A DNA stretch of 13,159 bases from Desulfobacca acetoxidans (GCA_022736495.1 DZCR01000090.1:1-13159); one strand, 5' to 3'; numbered from the stretch's first letter, positions 1 through 7,035 are shown. Numbers and translations: made by a program. The notes: generated by a model not told the origin, from the letters alone.

Positions 1-301
1 GATAGGCCTGGATATTATAGGCCGTGACCTTGATAAAGGACCCCATCCAGGAGGACCTGCGACCGGCAATGCCCACCCCGAAGGCCAGGGCAATGGACAC
101 GGCCTGGCCCAGCACCGTCACGGACATGGTGTTCATGACATCAAAAAAATAGGCGCCCGAGACATTGTGAAAGGTTTCCAGGATCAGCCCGAATCCCGGA
201 ATGACATAGTCGGACAGGGATAAGACAGCCTTGATCAGCAGCAAAAGCCCAAGGCCCATGAAATATACGATCAGAAACTGGTAAATCCGCCTAAACAGCA
301 T
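1..301 (-). CDS. ABC transporter permease, BPD/SsuC-TauC type, N-terminal part only
   Basis: An open frame runs from an ATG at 301 off the left edge, giving about 100 residues. It begins MLFRRIYQFLIVYF, continues as a hydrophobic segment (about residues 6-27), then has a short loop resembling the 'P-s-P' entry of binding-protein-dependent permeases and a second hydrophobic stretch (about residues 60-80). This matches the N-terminus of SsuC/TauC/NrtB-like inner-membrane permeases, which pair with an SsuB-type ATPase. The start lies 11 nt inside the end of the upstream ATPase gene, the usual coupled arrangement for an ABC importer. The domain that contacts the ATPase (EAA loop) lies outside the window, so the family call rests on topology and neighbour. 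The substrate is unknown. Confidence 0.75.
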   Translation of the reverse strand, partial: MLFRRIYQFLIVYFMGLGLLLLIKAVLSLSDYVIPGFGLILETFHNVSGAYFFDVMNTMSVTVLGQAVSIALAFGVGIAGRRSSWMGSFIKVTAYNIQAY

Positions 302-983
302 TCATGATCTCCAGCATGGTCCGGTCAAGGGTTTGTTTATCCGGCTGATAGCCTTTTTGGTAATCCCGGCCCTGAATGATGGAACAGCCCTTATTTCCGG
401 AGGGTTTGCCAAAGACAAGGATTTCCCGGCAGAATCCGGACACTTCCATGAGATTGTGGGAAATGTACAAGAACATTTTATCAGCAAAAAGATCCTTGAC
501 GGACAGGATGATGCTTTCTCTCAGTTTTTCATCCACATTGGCCAGGCTTTCATCCATAATTAAAAGATCAAAGTCCTGAAGAAGATAACGAACCAGGTTG
601 ATCCGGTTCTGCTGGCCCATGGACAGCTTTGAAAATCTGGATCGCAGAATGGGTTTTAATTCAAAGATGTCGATGAGCCGGTCTTTCAGCCCCTGTTTCC
701 CTTCCGGCGTGACCTTGTCCAGGTGGTTGCCCGTGCCGGACCAGCCCGGAAGCCTTTCCAGGTTATAGGAATAGAGGATGGTGTCCAGGCCCTGGGTAAT
801 GATGTCGCCTTTGAAACCGGACTCCATTTTGGCGATGATCTTTGCCAGGGATGTTTTTCCAACCCCGGAAGGCCCGAACACGGCATTAAACCCTGGGTTT
901 TCCATTGAAAAGGAGAGGTTGTCGATCACCGGCGCATCGCTGTCAGGGTAAGTGAAGTTCAGATTATGACATTCAAGATGCAT
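291..983 (-). CDS. ABC transporter ATP-binding protein (SsuB/TauB-like), divergent
   Basis: A 230-residue ATPase subunit that would energise the permease encoded immediately downstream at the cytoplasmic face. Visible motifs are Walker A GPSGVGKT (37-44), the signature LSMGQQ (120-125, with Met replacing the usual first Gly), Walker B DLLIMDE (139-145), a D-loop SLANVD (146-151) and the switch histidine H176 in ISHNL. The segment between Walker A and the signature is unusual: where SsuB-like proteins carry a Q-loop of the form FQD...LLPW, this one has YSYNLERLPGW, so the glutamine seems to be absent. The ATG at 983 has a GGAG box about 6 nt upstream. No substrate-binding protein gene lies between it and the CoA-transferase genes. 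It may be a separate transcription unit from those genes (124-bp gap). Confidence 0.88.
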   Translation of the reverse strand: MHLECHNLNFTYPDSDAPVIDNLSFSMENPGFNAVFGPSGVGKTSLAKIIAKMESGFKGDIITQGLDTILYSYNLERLPGWSGTGNHLDKVTPEGKQGLKDRLIDIFELKPILRSRFSKLSMGQQNRINLVRYLLQDFDLLIMDESLANVDEKLRESIILSVKDLFADKMFLYISHNLMEVSGFCREILVFGKPSGNKGCSIIQGRDYQKGYQPDKQTLDRTMLEIMNAV

Positions 984-1107
984 ACACCGCTCCAGGATAT
1001 TGTTGAAACAGATTCACCTACCCATACCTGTCTTTTCCTGAAAAATCAATATCCTTTGTCATGCAAAACCGGTTACCGCCGGCAGGGGTTTGAATCATCC
1101 GGAGGCG

Positions 1108-1884
1108 CTACCCCAGGATCAATCTCTGGGGATCCACCTCTTCCCTGAGGATCCTGAGTTCGGCTTCCGTGGGCGGTTCTGATTCGGATGCCCGGGAGAC
1201 ATCAATGGAAAAACCGGTGTTATCAATGATATCCTGCGGTGTGACGCCTGGGTAACAGGCAGAGACATACATTTTTCGGGTTTCATCATCAAATTTCATC
1301 ACACCGAGATTCGTGACCACGGCCAGGGGGCCGCCCCTCTTAAATCCCAGTTCCTGCCGGGAATCAGCACCCCGGTACCAGCCGACGCTGGTGAGGTAAT
1401 CCAGTTTTTCGACAAATCTTCTTTTTTCATGCTGCATGAAGGTGATGACCCCGGAGGCCAGGGAGGACACGTCGCAGGCGCCGCCGCTGCCGGAAAACCG
1501 TGTGGTCGGCCTGTGGTAATCACCGATGGCCGTGGTGTTCAGATTTCCGTAAGGGTCGATCTGGGCCGCGCCCAGAAATGCAATGGTGTGAAATTTCCGG
1601 TGGCCCACGATGGAAAAGGCGTCAATAAGCCCTGAATTGATGCAGGTGCCGCTCATGACCCGGGGGTCGGCCACGGCCATGGGAATCTCATCCAGGGTCG
1701 GATCAATGCCCCCCGTTTCAAAAAAAACCACGGCCTTGGGTGCGTAAATGCGTTTTGCAGCCGTTGCCGCCAGCATGGAAACCCCGGTCCCGGCAAACAC
1801 AATGTCGCGGTCCTTGATAAACCGGGCCGCGCTGATGGTCATCATTTCTTTTTCCGTATATGTTTTTTCCGCAGTTCTGTTCAT
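1108..1884 (-). CDS. Class I CoA-transferase, beta subunit (glutaconate CoA-transferase B-like)
   Basis: A 258-residue subunit of a two-gene CoA-transferase that moves CoA from an acyl-CoA donor onto a carboxylate in the cytoplasm. The AGTGVSMLAATAAKR segment (31-45) is typical of the GctB/IpdB group. It is followed by FFETGG with Glu56, in the place where Acidaminococcus GctB carries its catalytic beta-subunit glutamate. A glycine-rich SGSGGACDVSSLA segment lies near 132-144. Length fits GctB (about 260 aa). Keeping the glutamate argues against the IpdAB-type ring hydrolase, which lacks it (family knowledge; alignment not run). The ATG at 1884 is 14 nt after the alpha-subunit stop, and its AGGAG box overlaps that TAG, suggesting translational coupling. 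Substrate cannot be read from sequence; glutaconate, another dicarboxylate or a 3-oxoacid are all possible. Confidence 0.88.
   Translation of the reverse strand: MNRTAEKTYTEKEMMTISAARFIKDRDIVFAGTGVSMLAATAAKRIYAPKAVVFFETGGIDPTLDEIPMAVADPRVMSGTCINSGLIDAFSIVGHRKFHTIAFLGAAQIDPYGNLNTTAIGDYHRPTTRFSGSGGACDVSSLASGVITFMQHEKRRFVEKLDYLTSVGWYRGADSRQELGFKRGGPLAVVTNLGVMKFDDETRKMYVSACYPGVTPQDIIDNTGFSIDVSRASESEPPTEAELRILREEVDPQRLILG
1111..1131 (-). other. Perfect 6-bp stem hairpin at the 3' end of the CoA-transferase B gene
   Basis: The arms CCCCAG (1111-1116) and CTGGGG (1126-1131) flank a 9-nt loop, and the structure covers the last codons just before the TAG at 1108-1110. No run of T follows on the minus strand, so it is not a convincing intrinsic terminator. 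It could protect the 3' end or be chance in a coding region. The following gap (984-1107) holds only a weaker CCGG/CCGG hairpin near 1069-1082 with a short TTTT after it on the minus strand. Confidence 0.35.
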
Positions 1885-1898
1885 GGGGAATCCGTCTC

Positions 1899-2876
1899 CT
1901 ATTTCCGGTCCAGGCCCGGTGCATATCCCAGCACCTTATCGGCTTTGATCTTTGACAATGTTTCCTTTCCCACCTTTTCCAGGTATTCCTCGTGGGAGGA
2001 GACGCCGTACACCCATTCACGGAGGTATTTCTCAAAGGCCGCGTCATCCTGGGCCGCCCGTTTGTAGAGGTTCAAATGGCCGGGGTCGTAATCATAAAAG
2101 GTAAAGCAGGATGTCGGATGAGCCCCGTGGGGGATTTTTACAACGGCGTCCACAAAAAAGCCGGGCAGGGAATTCTGGTCCGGGTCACTCCGGATAAAGG
2201 ACCGGGAAACAATTTCCTCGCAGGTGACAATCACCGTATCCGCCGCCTTGGCCTGTTCGATATCGGCAAAGGTCAGCCCTTTGATCCGGACCGTCCCATC
2301 CTCACCGACATACTGGGCGTGGAGAAGCATGACATCGGGATTCAGGGCGGGCAGGAGGATGACATCATCATTTTCCCCGTTAAAAGGGTTATGGATAACC
2401 GCATATTTTTTGGATGCCACCTTTCGTTCCGTACGGATTTCCCGGGGAAACCCTTCCTTCCGGAGAATGTCCGTGCCCAGCCCGGATTTTGTCGGAATAA
2501 ACGGAATTCCCTGGGCGCCTGCCTGAAAGCGCAGGCTCATCTGATAATTGGAATAATCTTCAAACTGGATCAGGCCGCTCTGGATTGCTCTTTTGAATCG
2601 AAAGCAGGTGGGCGCATACCGTCCGTTGCCGGCATAGGCAATCTCCACGCGTTTGACGCAACCGGCGCCGATGAGCACATCCAGGCCCTGGCCGTTGGAG
2701 TGGCAGACCAGATGAATGTCCTTTATTCCCTGCCGGATGATTTCATAAATCGCGGCCATGGGGTTCCGGGTGATGGTAAAGCCGCAGAGGGAGATCTGGG
2801 CCCCGTTTTTGACAAAGCGTTGAATCGCCTGGGGCAGGGACATGAGCTTGTCTTCTATTTCAGAATAATCCGTCAT
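1899..2876 (-). CDS. Class I CoA-transferase, alpha subunit (glutaconate CoA-transferase A-like)
   Basis: A 325-residue partner of the beta subunit encoded next. The N-terminus (MTDYSEIEDKLMSLPQAIQRF...) followed by an ISLCGFTITRNPMAAIYEIIRQG segment is the nucleotide-fold start of GctA-like subunits. Further on are HLVCHSNGQGLDVLIGAG and a loop, IPFIPTKSGLGTDI, of the substrate/CoA-binding region. Length matches GctA (about 320 aa), longer than SCOT-type alpha subunits. Start choice is slightly open: an ATG at 2876 is directly preceded by an in-frame TTG at 2879, and a weak AGAG box suits either; the ATG is preferred. It lies 53 bp downstream of the TRAP permease gene, so transporter and activating enzyme are probably one transcript. 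It likely activates the imported acid. Confidence 0.88.
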   Translation of the reverse strand: MTDYSEIEDKLMSLPQAIQRFVKNGAQISLCGFTITRNPMAAIYEIIRQGIKDIHLVCHSNGQGLDVLIGAGCVKRVEIAYAGNGRYAPTCFRFKRAIQSGLIQFEDYSNYQMSLRFQAGAQGIPFIPTKSGLGTDILRKEGFPREIRTERKVASKKYAVIHNPFNGENDDVILLPALNPDVMLLHAQYVGEDGTVRIKGLTFADIEQAKAADTVIVTCEEIVSRSFIRSDPDQNSLPGFFVDAVVKIPHGAHPTSCFTFYDYDPGHLNLYKRAAQDDAAFEKYLREWVYGVSSHEEYLEKVGKETLSKIKADKVLGYAPGLDRK

Positions 2877-2911
2877 CAAAATAGGTCTCTTTTTATGTTA
2901 TCGGTTTCATA

Positions 2912-2928
2912 AGGCTCAGGAAGAGCCT
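2912..2928 (-). other. Intercistronic hairpin between the TRAP permease and CoA-transferase genes
   Basis: AGGCTC (2912-2917) and GAGCCT (2923-2928) form a perfect 6-bp stem with a 5-nt loop, starting one base after the permease stop. No T-tract follows on the minus strand, so it reads better as an mRNA-stabilising or partial-attenuation structure than as a terminator. This fits a transcript in which the transporter and enzyme genes are expressed at different levels. Confidence 0.45.
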
Positions 2929-2929
2929 G

Positions 2930-4918
2930 CTATACAAATTTTTCTGCCAGATCCGTATTTTTTTTCTTAAATATTTTTTGGGAAACCACCACGAAGATGA
3001 TACAGAAAAATCCGATGGTGTCGCCAAGGACATGGGGGTAAACAAAGGCTAGGGCGCCGACAATGGTGATGACCCGCTCCAGGATGGAAGATTTCCGGAG
3101 CAGCCAGCCCGAACAGCCGGAAGCCAGGAAACCGACGCCGAGGAAGGCCATGACAATAGTCCAGATTCCTGCCCCGATCCCAATGCCTTCCCAGTGCAGC
3201 AGCAGGGCCCGTCCGGCCGGAACCAGTACGAAAATAAACGGCAGCAGAAAGGCGGTGATGGCGTATTTCCATGCCATCATCGTGGTCTTGTAAGGATTCC
3301 CGCCGGTAATGGCGGCGGCAGCAAAGGGTGACAGGGCCGTGGGAGGGGATACTTCCGAGAGAAGAGCGTAATAGAAAATGAACATATGGGCGGCATAGTC
3401 GGGTACCCCCAGATTGGTTAAGGCCGGGGCCACAATGACCGCCGCGATGATATAGGTGGCGGTGATGGGAACGGCAAGGCCGATGATCCAGCAGATCAGC
3501 CCGGCATAAATAGACGTCAAAAGCAGGCTTCCGCCGGCGTAATCAATAATGATGGAGGAGAGTTTGAGCCCGAGGCCCGTCAAACTCACCGTTCCGACGA
3601 TAATCCCGGCGGCGGCGCAGATGGCGGCCACGTTCAGAACGGTGACGGAGCCTTCCCTCAGGGCCTGAACCAGTTTTGGAAGGGTAAAGCGGGTTTCCTT
3701 CCGGATGGAAGATCCCAGAAGGCAGGTGATGATGGCTGCAAGAACCGCTATTTGCGGTGTAAAGCCCCGTATCAGGCAGACGACGATGGCGATCAGGGGA
3801 AGGAAATGATAGCCGTAAAGCTTTGTCAACTGCCACAGGCTATGGTCCTTTTGGACCTCAACGGCCTTGAGCCCGAATTTTTTGGCGTCCAGTTCCACCA
3901 TGAGCAGAAGGCCCCAGTAATACAGGGCCGCAGGGATGGTCCCCAGCAGAACCACATCCATATAGCTGATTTTCAGAAATTCGGCGATGAGGAAGGCTGC
4001 AGCCCCCATGACAGGGGGCGTAATTACCGCCCCCATGCCGCCGGCGGCCAGAAACCCGCCGGCATTGTCCTGGTCATAGCCTGATTTCTTGAGCATGGGA
4101 TAGGCCACGGACCCTATGGCCACAGTATTGGCCACCCCGGAACCCGAAGCCATGGCCATGAGGTAGGAGGTGACGATGACGGACCGGCCGGCGGCGGTGG
4201 GCTTCCGGCCCATGGCGGTGAAGGCGAATTCCACAAAAAATTTACCTGCGCCCGACACGGTCAGGAAGCCTCCGAAAATGCAGAACATGATGATAATCGT
4301 GGAAGAGACATCAATGGGCACGCCAAGAATGCCTTCCAGGGTCATGTACATATGGCCGATGATCCGGTCGATATCATACCCCCTGTGGGTCCAGGGGGCG
4401 GGAAGGAACTGACCGTAATGGGCATAGAGCAGGAAAAGGATACTGGTAACGGGCATAACCCATCCGGAGCTTCTCCGCGTGGCCTCCAGCACCAGGAGGA
4501 TGAAAACGACGCCGAAAATCTTGTCCCAGGGTTCAGGGGTCACGGCCCGGTAGATAAACTCATCAAAATCAATGAGCATATAACCGATACAGGCAATGCT
4601 GAGAAAGACGAGAATCAGGTCGACGGCAGTGATTTTTCCCCTGAATTTTCTGGCCATGGGATAGTACAGGAAAGACAGAACCAGCAGAAAGGCGACATGG
4701 GTGGCCCTCAGTATCTGAGTGGTCACCGGGACGATACAGGTATAGACGGCAAAAAGGGACATCAATACCGCCAGCCCGGTGATGATGGTTTTCCAGGCTC
4801 CCGACACTTTCCGGGTGACGCCCTCCTCTTCCTCAATCAGTTGCTCTATCTTTTTTTCCTGCTCTTCCGAAAGCCGGCTCGCGCCGATACTTCCGCCTTC
4901 CCTTTCATCGCTTGTCAT
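2930..4918 (-). CDS. TRAP transporter fused permease (DctQM-type 4TM/12TM), TAXI-associated
   Basis: A 662-residue inner-membrane permease combining the small DctQ-like and large DctM-like subunits of a TRAP transporter, which imports organic acids using an ion gradient. A charged cytoplasmic N-terminus (EEQEKKIEQLIEEEEG) precedes four hydrophobic segments (about 45-170). The DctM-like part then shows the conserved GSGVANTVAIGS (about 259-270) and ITPPVMGAAAF (about 299-309), with a second, related half containing VPITATYI and SPPTALSPFAAAA near 485-540. Fused permeases of this kind pair with TAXI binding proteins, and one is encoded immediately upstream. An ATG at 4924 abuts the GGGAGG box with no spacer; the ATG two codons later (4918) has a 6-nt spacer and is preferred. 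Substrate unknown. Confidence 0.93.
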   Translation of the reverse strand: MTSDEREGGSIGASRLSEEQEKKIEQLIEEEEGVTRKVSGAWKTIITGLAVLMSLFAVYTCIVPVTTQILRATHVAFLLVLSFLYYPMARKFRGKITAVDLILVFLSIACIGYMLIDFDEFIYRAVTPEPWDKIFGVVFILLVLEATRRSSGWVMPVTSILFLLYAHYGQFLPAPWTHRGYDIDRIIGHMYMTLEGILGVPIDVSSTIIIMFCIFGGFLTVSGAGKFFVEFAFTAMGRKPTAAGRSVIVTSYLMAMASGSGVANTVAIGSVAYPMLKKSGYDQDNAGGFLAAGGMGAVITPPVMGAAAFLIAEFLKISYMDVVLLGTIPAALYYWGLLLMVELDAKKFGLKAVEVQKDHSLWQLTKLYGYHFLPLIAIVVCLIRGFTPQIAVLAAIITCLLGSSIRKETRFTLPKLVQALREGSVTVLNVAAICAAAGIIVGTVSLTGLGLKLSSIIIDYAGGSLLLTSIYAGLICWIIGLAVPITATYIIAAVIVAPALTNLGVPDYAAHMFIFYYALLSEVSPPTALSPFAAAAITGGNPYKTTMMAWKYAITAFLLPFIFVLVPAGRALLLHWEGIGIGAGIWTIVMAFLGVGFLASGCSGWLLRKSSILERVITIVGALAFVYPHVLGDTIGFFCIIFVVVSQKIFKKKNTDLAEKFV

Positions 4919-4924
4919 CTTCAT

Positions 4925-4930
4925 CCTCCC
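4925..4930 (-). promoter_or_regulatory. Ribosome binding site of the TRAP permease gene
   Basis: GGGAGG on the minus strand. It touches the ATG at 4924 directly but stands 6 nt from the ATG at 4918, which decides the start in favour of the second methionine. Confidence 0.75.
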
Positions 4931-4984
4931 AGAATATTCCCAAATGAATCGTTAAAATATTACATTCATAACACCGCTGCAGTC

Positions 4985-5995
4985 CTATTCAAAAACCTTC
5001 AGCCCCTTTTCGCCGAAATACTTTGCAGCGCCTTTGTGGTAGGGGATAAACGTGCTTGAAGCGGCGGTTTCGAGGGTGATATTGGTGGCCTCCTTATGAA
5101 TGGCGATCAGTTCGGGCAGGTGGTCAAAAAGGGTTTTGACCGCATCGTAGGCCATTTTTTCATCCATCTCCTGGTGGCACAGCAGAACATTGGGTACGGT
5201 GGAGACAATGACATCTTCACTGAGGCCAGTGTAAGCTTCTTTGGGGATGCTGGACGGGTAATAGATATTGCCGTATTTTGCATTCATCTTATCGACCAGA
5301 TCACCGTGGGGAAGCAGGGCCATTTTTATTCCGGGAGATGCGGATACGTCCAGAACCGCAGCCGTGGGGACACCGCCCGACCAGACATAGGCATCAATCT
5401 TCCCATCTTTTAAAGCCCCTCCGGACTCGGCCACGCCCAGCCGGTCCATGGTGATATCCTTTTTGGGATCAATCCCCGCCGCCTCCAGGATTCTGAAGGC
5501 AACCACTTCGGTGCCGCTTCCCGGTGCGCCGGTGGACACCCTTTTGCCCTTCAGGTCGGAGACCTTTGTGATTCCCTTTCCTTCCAGGGTGACCACATGG
5601 TTTTTATTGGGGTAAATCACGGCAAGGACCCGAACCGGGATCGCATTTTTAAACGCACCCGAACCCTTAAGGGCATCATAGCCCGTATCGGCCAGAACAA
5701 AACCGATGTCGGCTTTTTTTGCGCCCAGGAGCTTGCAGTTATCCACGGATGCCGCAGTCACTTCTGCGGTTGCGTCCACATCGGCATATTTGGTTAAAAG
5801 GCTGGCCAGGCCTCCGCCCATGACGAAATAGACCCCGCCCATGCCGCCGGTGGCGATGGATATTTTGGGTTTTGATTCAGCCAGAAGAGCTGCCGGTGAT
5901 CCGAGAATCAGAATTCCGCAAAACAAGGCAATAAGTTTCAAAAATCCTTTTTTAAACATGGGTTCACTGATGTCGGACACTTTTTTGAAATTCAT
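4985..5995 (-). CDS. TRAP transporter solute-binding protein, TAXI family
   Basis: A 336-residue periplasmic binding protein that captures the substrate and delivers it to the fused TRAP permease encoded 60 bp downstream. The signal peptide has a long n-region of about 18 residues, a hydrophobic core LIALFCGILILG and probable cleavage after ALLA (A39). The mature protein opens with ISIATGGMGGVYFVMGGGLASLL (45-67), the TAXI family hallmark. Further family features are the KVSDLKGKRVSTGAPGSGTE segment (about 143-162) and VWSGGVPTAAV. Length is normal for the family. The ATG at 5995 is chosen because a near-perfect Shine-Dalgarno box lies 6 nt upstream; Met13 would give a more typical signal peptide but has no such box. 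The substrate is not predictable; glutamate and other carboxylates are known for relatives. Confidence 0.93.
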   Translation of the reverse strand: MNFKKVSDISEPMFKKGFLKLIALFCGILILGSPAALLAESKPKISIATGGMGGVYFVMGGGLASLLTKYADVDATAEVTAASVDNCKLLGAKKADIGFVLADTGYDALKGSGAFKNAIPVRVLAVIYPNKNHVVTLEGKGITKVSDLKGKRVSTGAPGSGTEVVAFRILEAAGIDPKKDITMDRLGVAESGGALKDGKIDAYVWSGGVPTAAVLDVSASPGIKMALLPHGDLVDKMNAKYGNIYYPSSIPKEAYTGLSEDVIVSTVPNVLLCHQEMDEKMAYDAVKTLFDHLPELIAIHKEATNITLETAASSTFIPYHKGAAKYFGEKGLKVFE

Positions 5996-6000
5996 TCTGT

Positions 6001-6008
6001 ACCTCCTA
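6001..6008 (-). promoter_or_regulatory. Strong Shine-Dalgarno box of the TAXI gene
   Basis: TAGGAGGT on the minus strand is nearly fully complementary to the 16S rRNA 3' end and lies 5-6 nt before the ATG at 5995. It fits the high expression expected of a periplasmic binding protein and fixes the start codon. Confidence 0.85.
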
Positions 6009-6034
6009 AAATTAGTTCTGTTTTTTAAACAACC

Positions 6035-6069
6035 TCAAACCATTGACACTTGCTGCAATAATTCAAACC
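6035..6069 (-). promoter_or_regulatory. Candidate operator region between iclR-type gene and TAXI gene
   Basis: Two identical copies of TCAAACC (6035-6041 and 6063-6069, plus-strand reading) lie 28 bp apart, with a 9-bp palindrome TTGCTGCAA (6050-6058) between them. CCATTGACA at 6041-6048 resembles the CCATTGTCAAG box upstream of the regulator gene. The position just ahead of the transporter operon suits an IclR binding site, but the function is inferred. I could not place a good minus-strand -10 box here. Confidence 0.3.
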
Positions 6070-6074
6070 GTTCA

Positions 6075-6094
6075 GGCCCGCTCATCAGCGGTCC
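6075..6094 (-). other. Imperfect hairpin after the IclR-family gene
   Basis: CCGCT (6078-6082) and AGCGG (6087-6091) form a 5-bp stem with a 4-nt loop, and GG/CC pairs extend it past one mismatch. It starts 6 bp beyond the iclR-type stop codon. The minus-strand sequence after it is AT-rich but has no clear T-run, so it is at best a weak terminator separating regulator and transporter transcripts. Confidence 0.35.
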
Positions 6095-6100
6095 GTAAGG

Positions 6101-6916
6101 TTATCCTTCGATTTTAGCATCCGACACATACCCCACGGCCCGGGATATCCGGAGGGCTGTTTCCACAACCGCTGGGGCAATCTCGGCTCTTAGCCGCTCC
6201 CGGCTGATGGTGCTGACTGATCCGGACACATTGATACCGGCGATTGATTTTCCGCGGTGATCCCGGATCGGCGCCCCGGCAGCCAAAAGACCCGGCGCCA
6301 GTTCTTCATCGCAAATGGCGTATCCTTGTTTACGGGCCAGGGACAGCTCGGCCAAAAACTTTTCCCGATCGGTGATGGTCTTTGGCCCGTATTCTTCCAT
6401 CCCGGCTTTTTCAAAAAAGGCATCCATCTTATCTGGCGGATAATCCGCGAGAAGAACCTTCCCGATGGTTACGGTATGGGCGGGCAGGCGGGAGCCGACC
6501 TCCAGGACGACGCCCACAATGGAGCGGTTCCGGACCCGGTCGATGTAAATCACGTCGGTTCCGCTTAATACGCCCAAACTGACGGTTTCGCGCATCTCCT
6601 GCGCCAGGCGTTCCAGATAGGGCCGAGCCGTCTGGCGTACATCCAGATTGATGGCCCTGAAACCGAGTTGAAGCACTTTTAAAGAGGGGCGGTAACACCG
6701 GGTGGAAGCTTCTTTTTCCAGATAGCCCATGGCCTCCAGTGTGGTAAGAAAGCGGTAAGCCGTGGTCTTGTTCATTTCAAGGGCGGAGACAACTTCGCTG
6801 AGGCTTAATGCCGGTGTTTCTCGGGTAAATAATTCAAGGATCGCAAGACCTCGGGAAAGGGCCTCGACCTGATAACGGGATTCAGAAGGTTCTTTTTTTC
6901 TGCCTTTTGGTTTCAT
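6101..6916 (-). CDS. IclR-family transcriptional regulator
   Basis: A 271-residue DNA-binding regulator. After a basic N-terminus (KPKGRKKEPSESRY) comes the winged helix-turn-helix (about 16-80; VEALSRGLAILELF, LSLSEVVSALEMNKTTAYRFLTTLEAMGYLEKE). The effector-binding domain follows (about 95-265), with typical IclR features VSLGVLSGTDVIYIDRV, LPAHTVTIGKVLLA and a C-terminal AAGAPIRD...GINVSGS. IclR proteins bind small organic effectors, often the substrate or an intermediate of the pathway they control. Its place at the head of the TAXI-TRAP/CoA-transferase genes, same strand, 105 bp upstream, points to these as its targets. The ATG at 6916 lacks a clear Shine-Dalgarno sequence, suggesting low expression. 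Whether it activates or represses cannot be told. Confidence 0.93.
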   Translation of the reverse strand: MKPKGRKKEPSESRYQVEALSRGLAILELFTRETPALSLSEVVSALEMNKTTAYRFLTTLEAMGYLEKEASTRCYRPSLKVLQLGFRAINLDVRQTARPYLERLAQEMRETVSLGVLSGTDVIYIDRVRNRSIVGVVLEVGSRLPAHTVTIGKVLLADYPPDKMDAFFEKAGMEEYGPKTITDREKFLAELSLARKQGYAICDEELAPGLLAAGAPIRDHRGKSIAGINVSGSVSTISRERLRAEIAPAVVETALRISRAVGYVSDAKIEG

Positions 6917-6953
6917 CTATTAAAACCCGGTTTCGTTTAACGGCACAAATCAT

Positions 6954-6982
6954 CACCTATATGACCTGATTTCCATTGTCAA
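6954..6982 (-). promoter_or_regulatory. Candidate promoter of the IclR-family gene
   Basis: A perfect TTGACA on the minus strand (6977-6982) is followed either after 15 bp by TATAGG (6956-6961) or after 17 bp by TAGGTG (6954-6959). The -35 is ideal and the -10 poor. The predicted transcript would begin about 30 nt before the ATG at 6916. The -35 lies inside one copy of a direct repeat, which would allow autoregulation. Confidence 0.45.
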
Positions 6983-7009
6983 GATTTTTTTCTAATTTCT
7001 ATCGTCAAG
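6969..7009. repeat. Pair of 15-bp direct repeats upstream of the IclR-family gene
   Basis: ATTTCCATTGTCAAG (6969-6983) and ATTTCTATCGTCAAG (6995-7009) agree at 13 of 15 positions and repeat with a 26-bp period, about 2.5 helical turns. The proximal copy covers the -35 box of the candidate iclR promoter. This is a plausible regulator-binding site, probably for the IclR protein itself (inference). Confidence 0.55.
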
Positions 7010-7035
7010 TAATTAGGAACAGGATTCCGGCGGGG

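Noticed and set aside
1069..1082. CCGG/CCGG hairpin with a short TTTT after it as terminator of the CoA-transferase operon
   Set aside because: The stem is only 4-5 bp and the T-run very short; too weak to call as a terminator.
1992..2912. 306-codon open frame on the plus strand, antisense to the CoA-transferase alpha gene
   Set aside because: It lies almost entirely over a gene with clear family motifs, its translation resembles no family I recognise, and long antisense frames are expected from GC-biased third positions.
4352..5059. 235-codon open frame on the plus strand across the TRAP/TAXI junction
   Set aside because: It overlaps two confidently assigned genes, its translation is low-complexity and hydrophilic opposite membrane segments, and no promoter or ribosome site supports it.
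6043..6048. TTGACA on the plus strand between the IclR and TAXI genes as a promoter
   Set aside because: No acceptable -10 box lies 15-19 bp downstream and no plus-strand gene follows.
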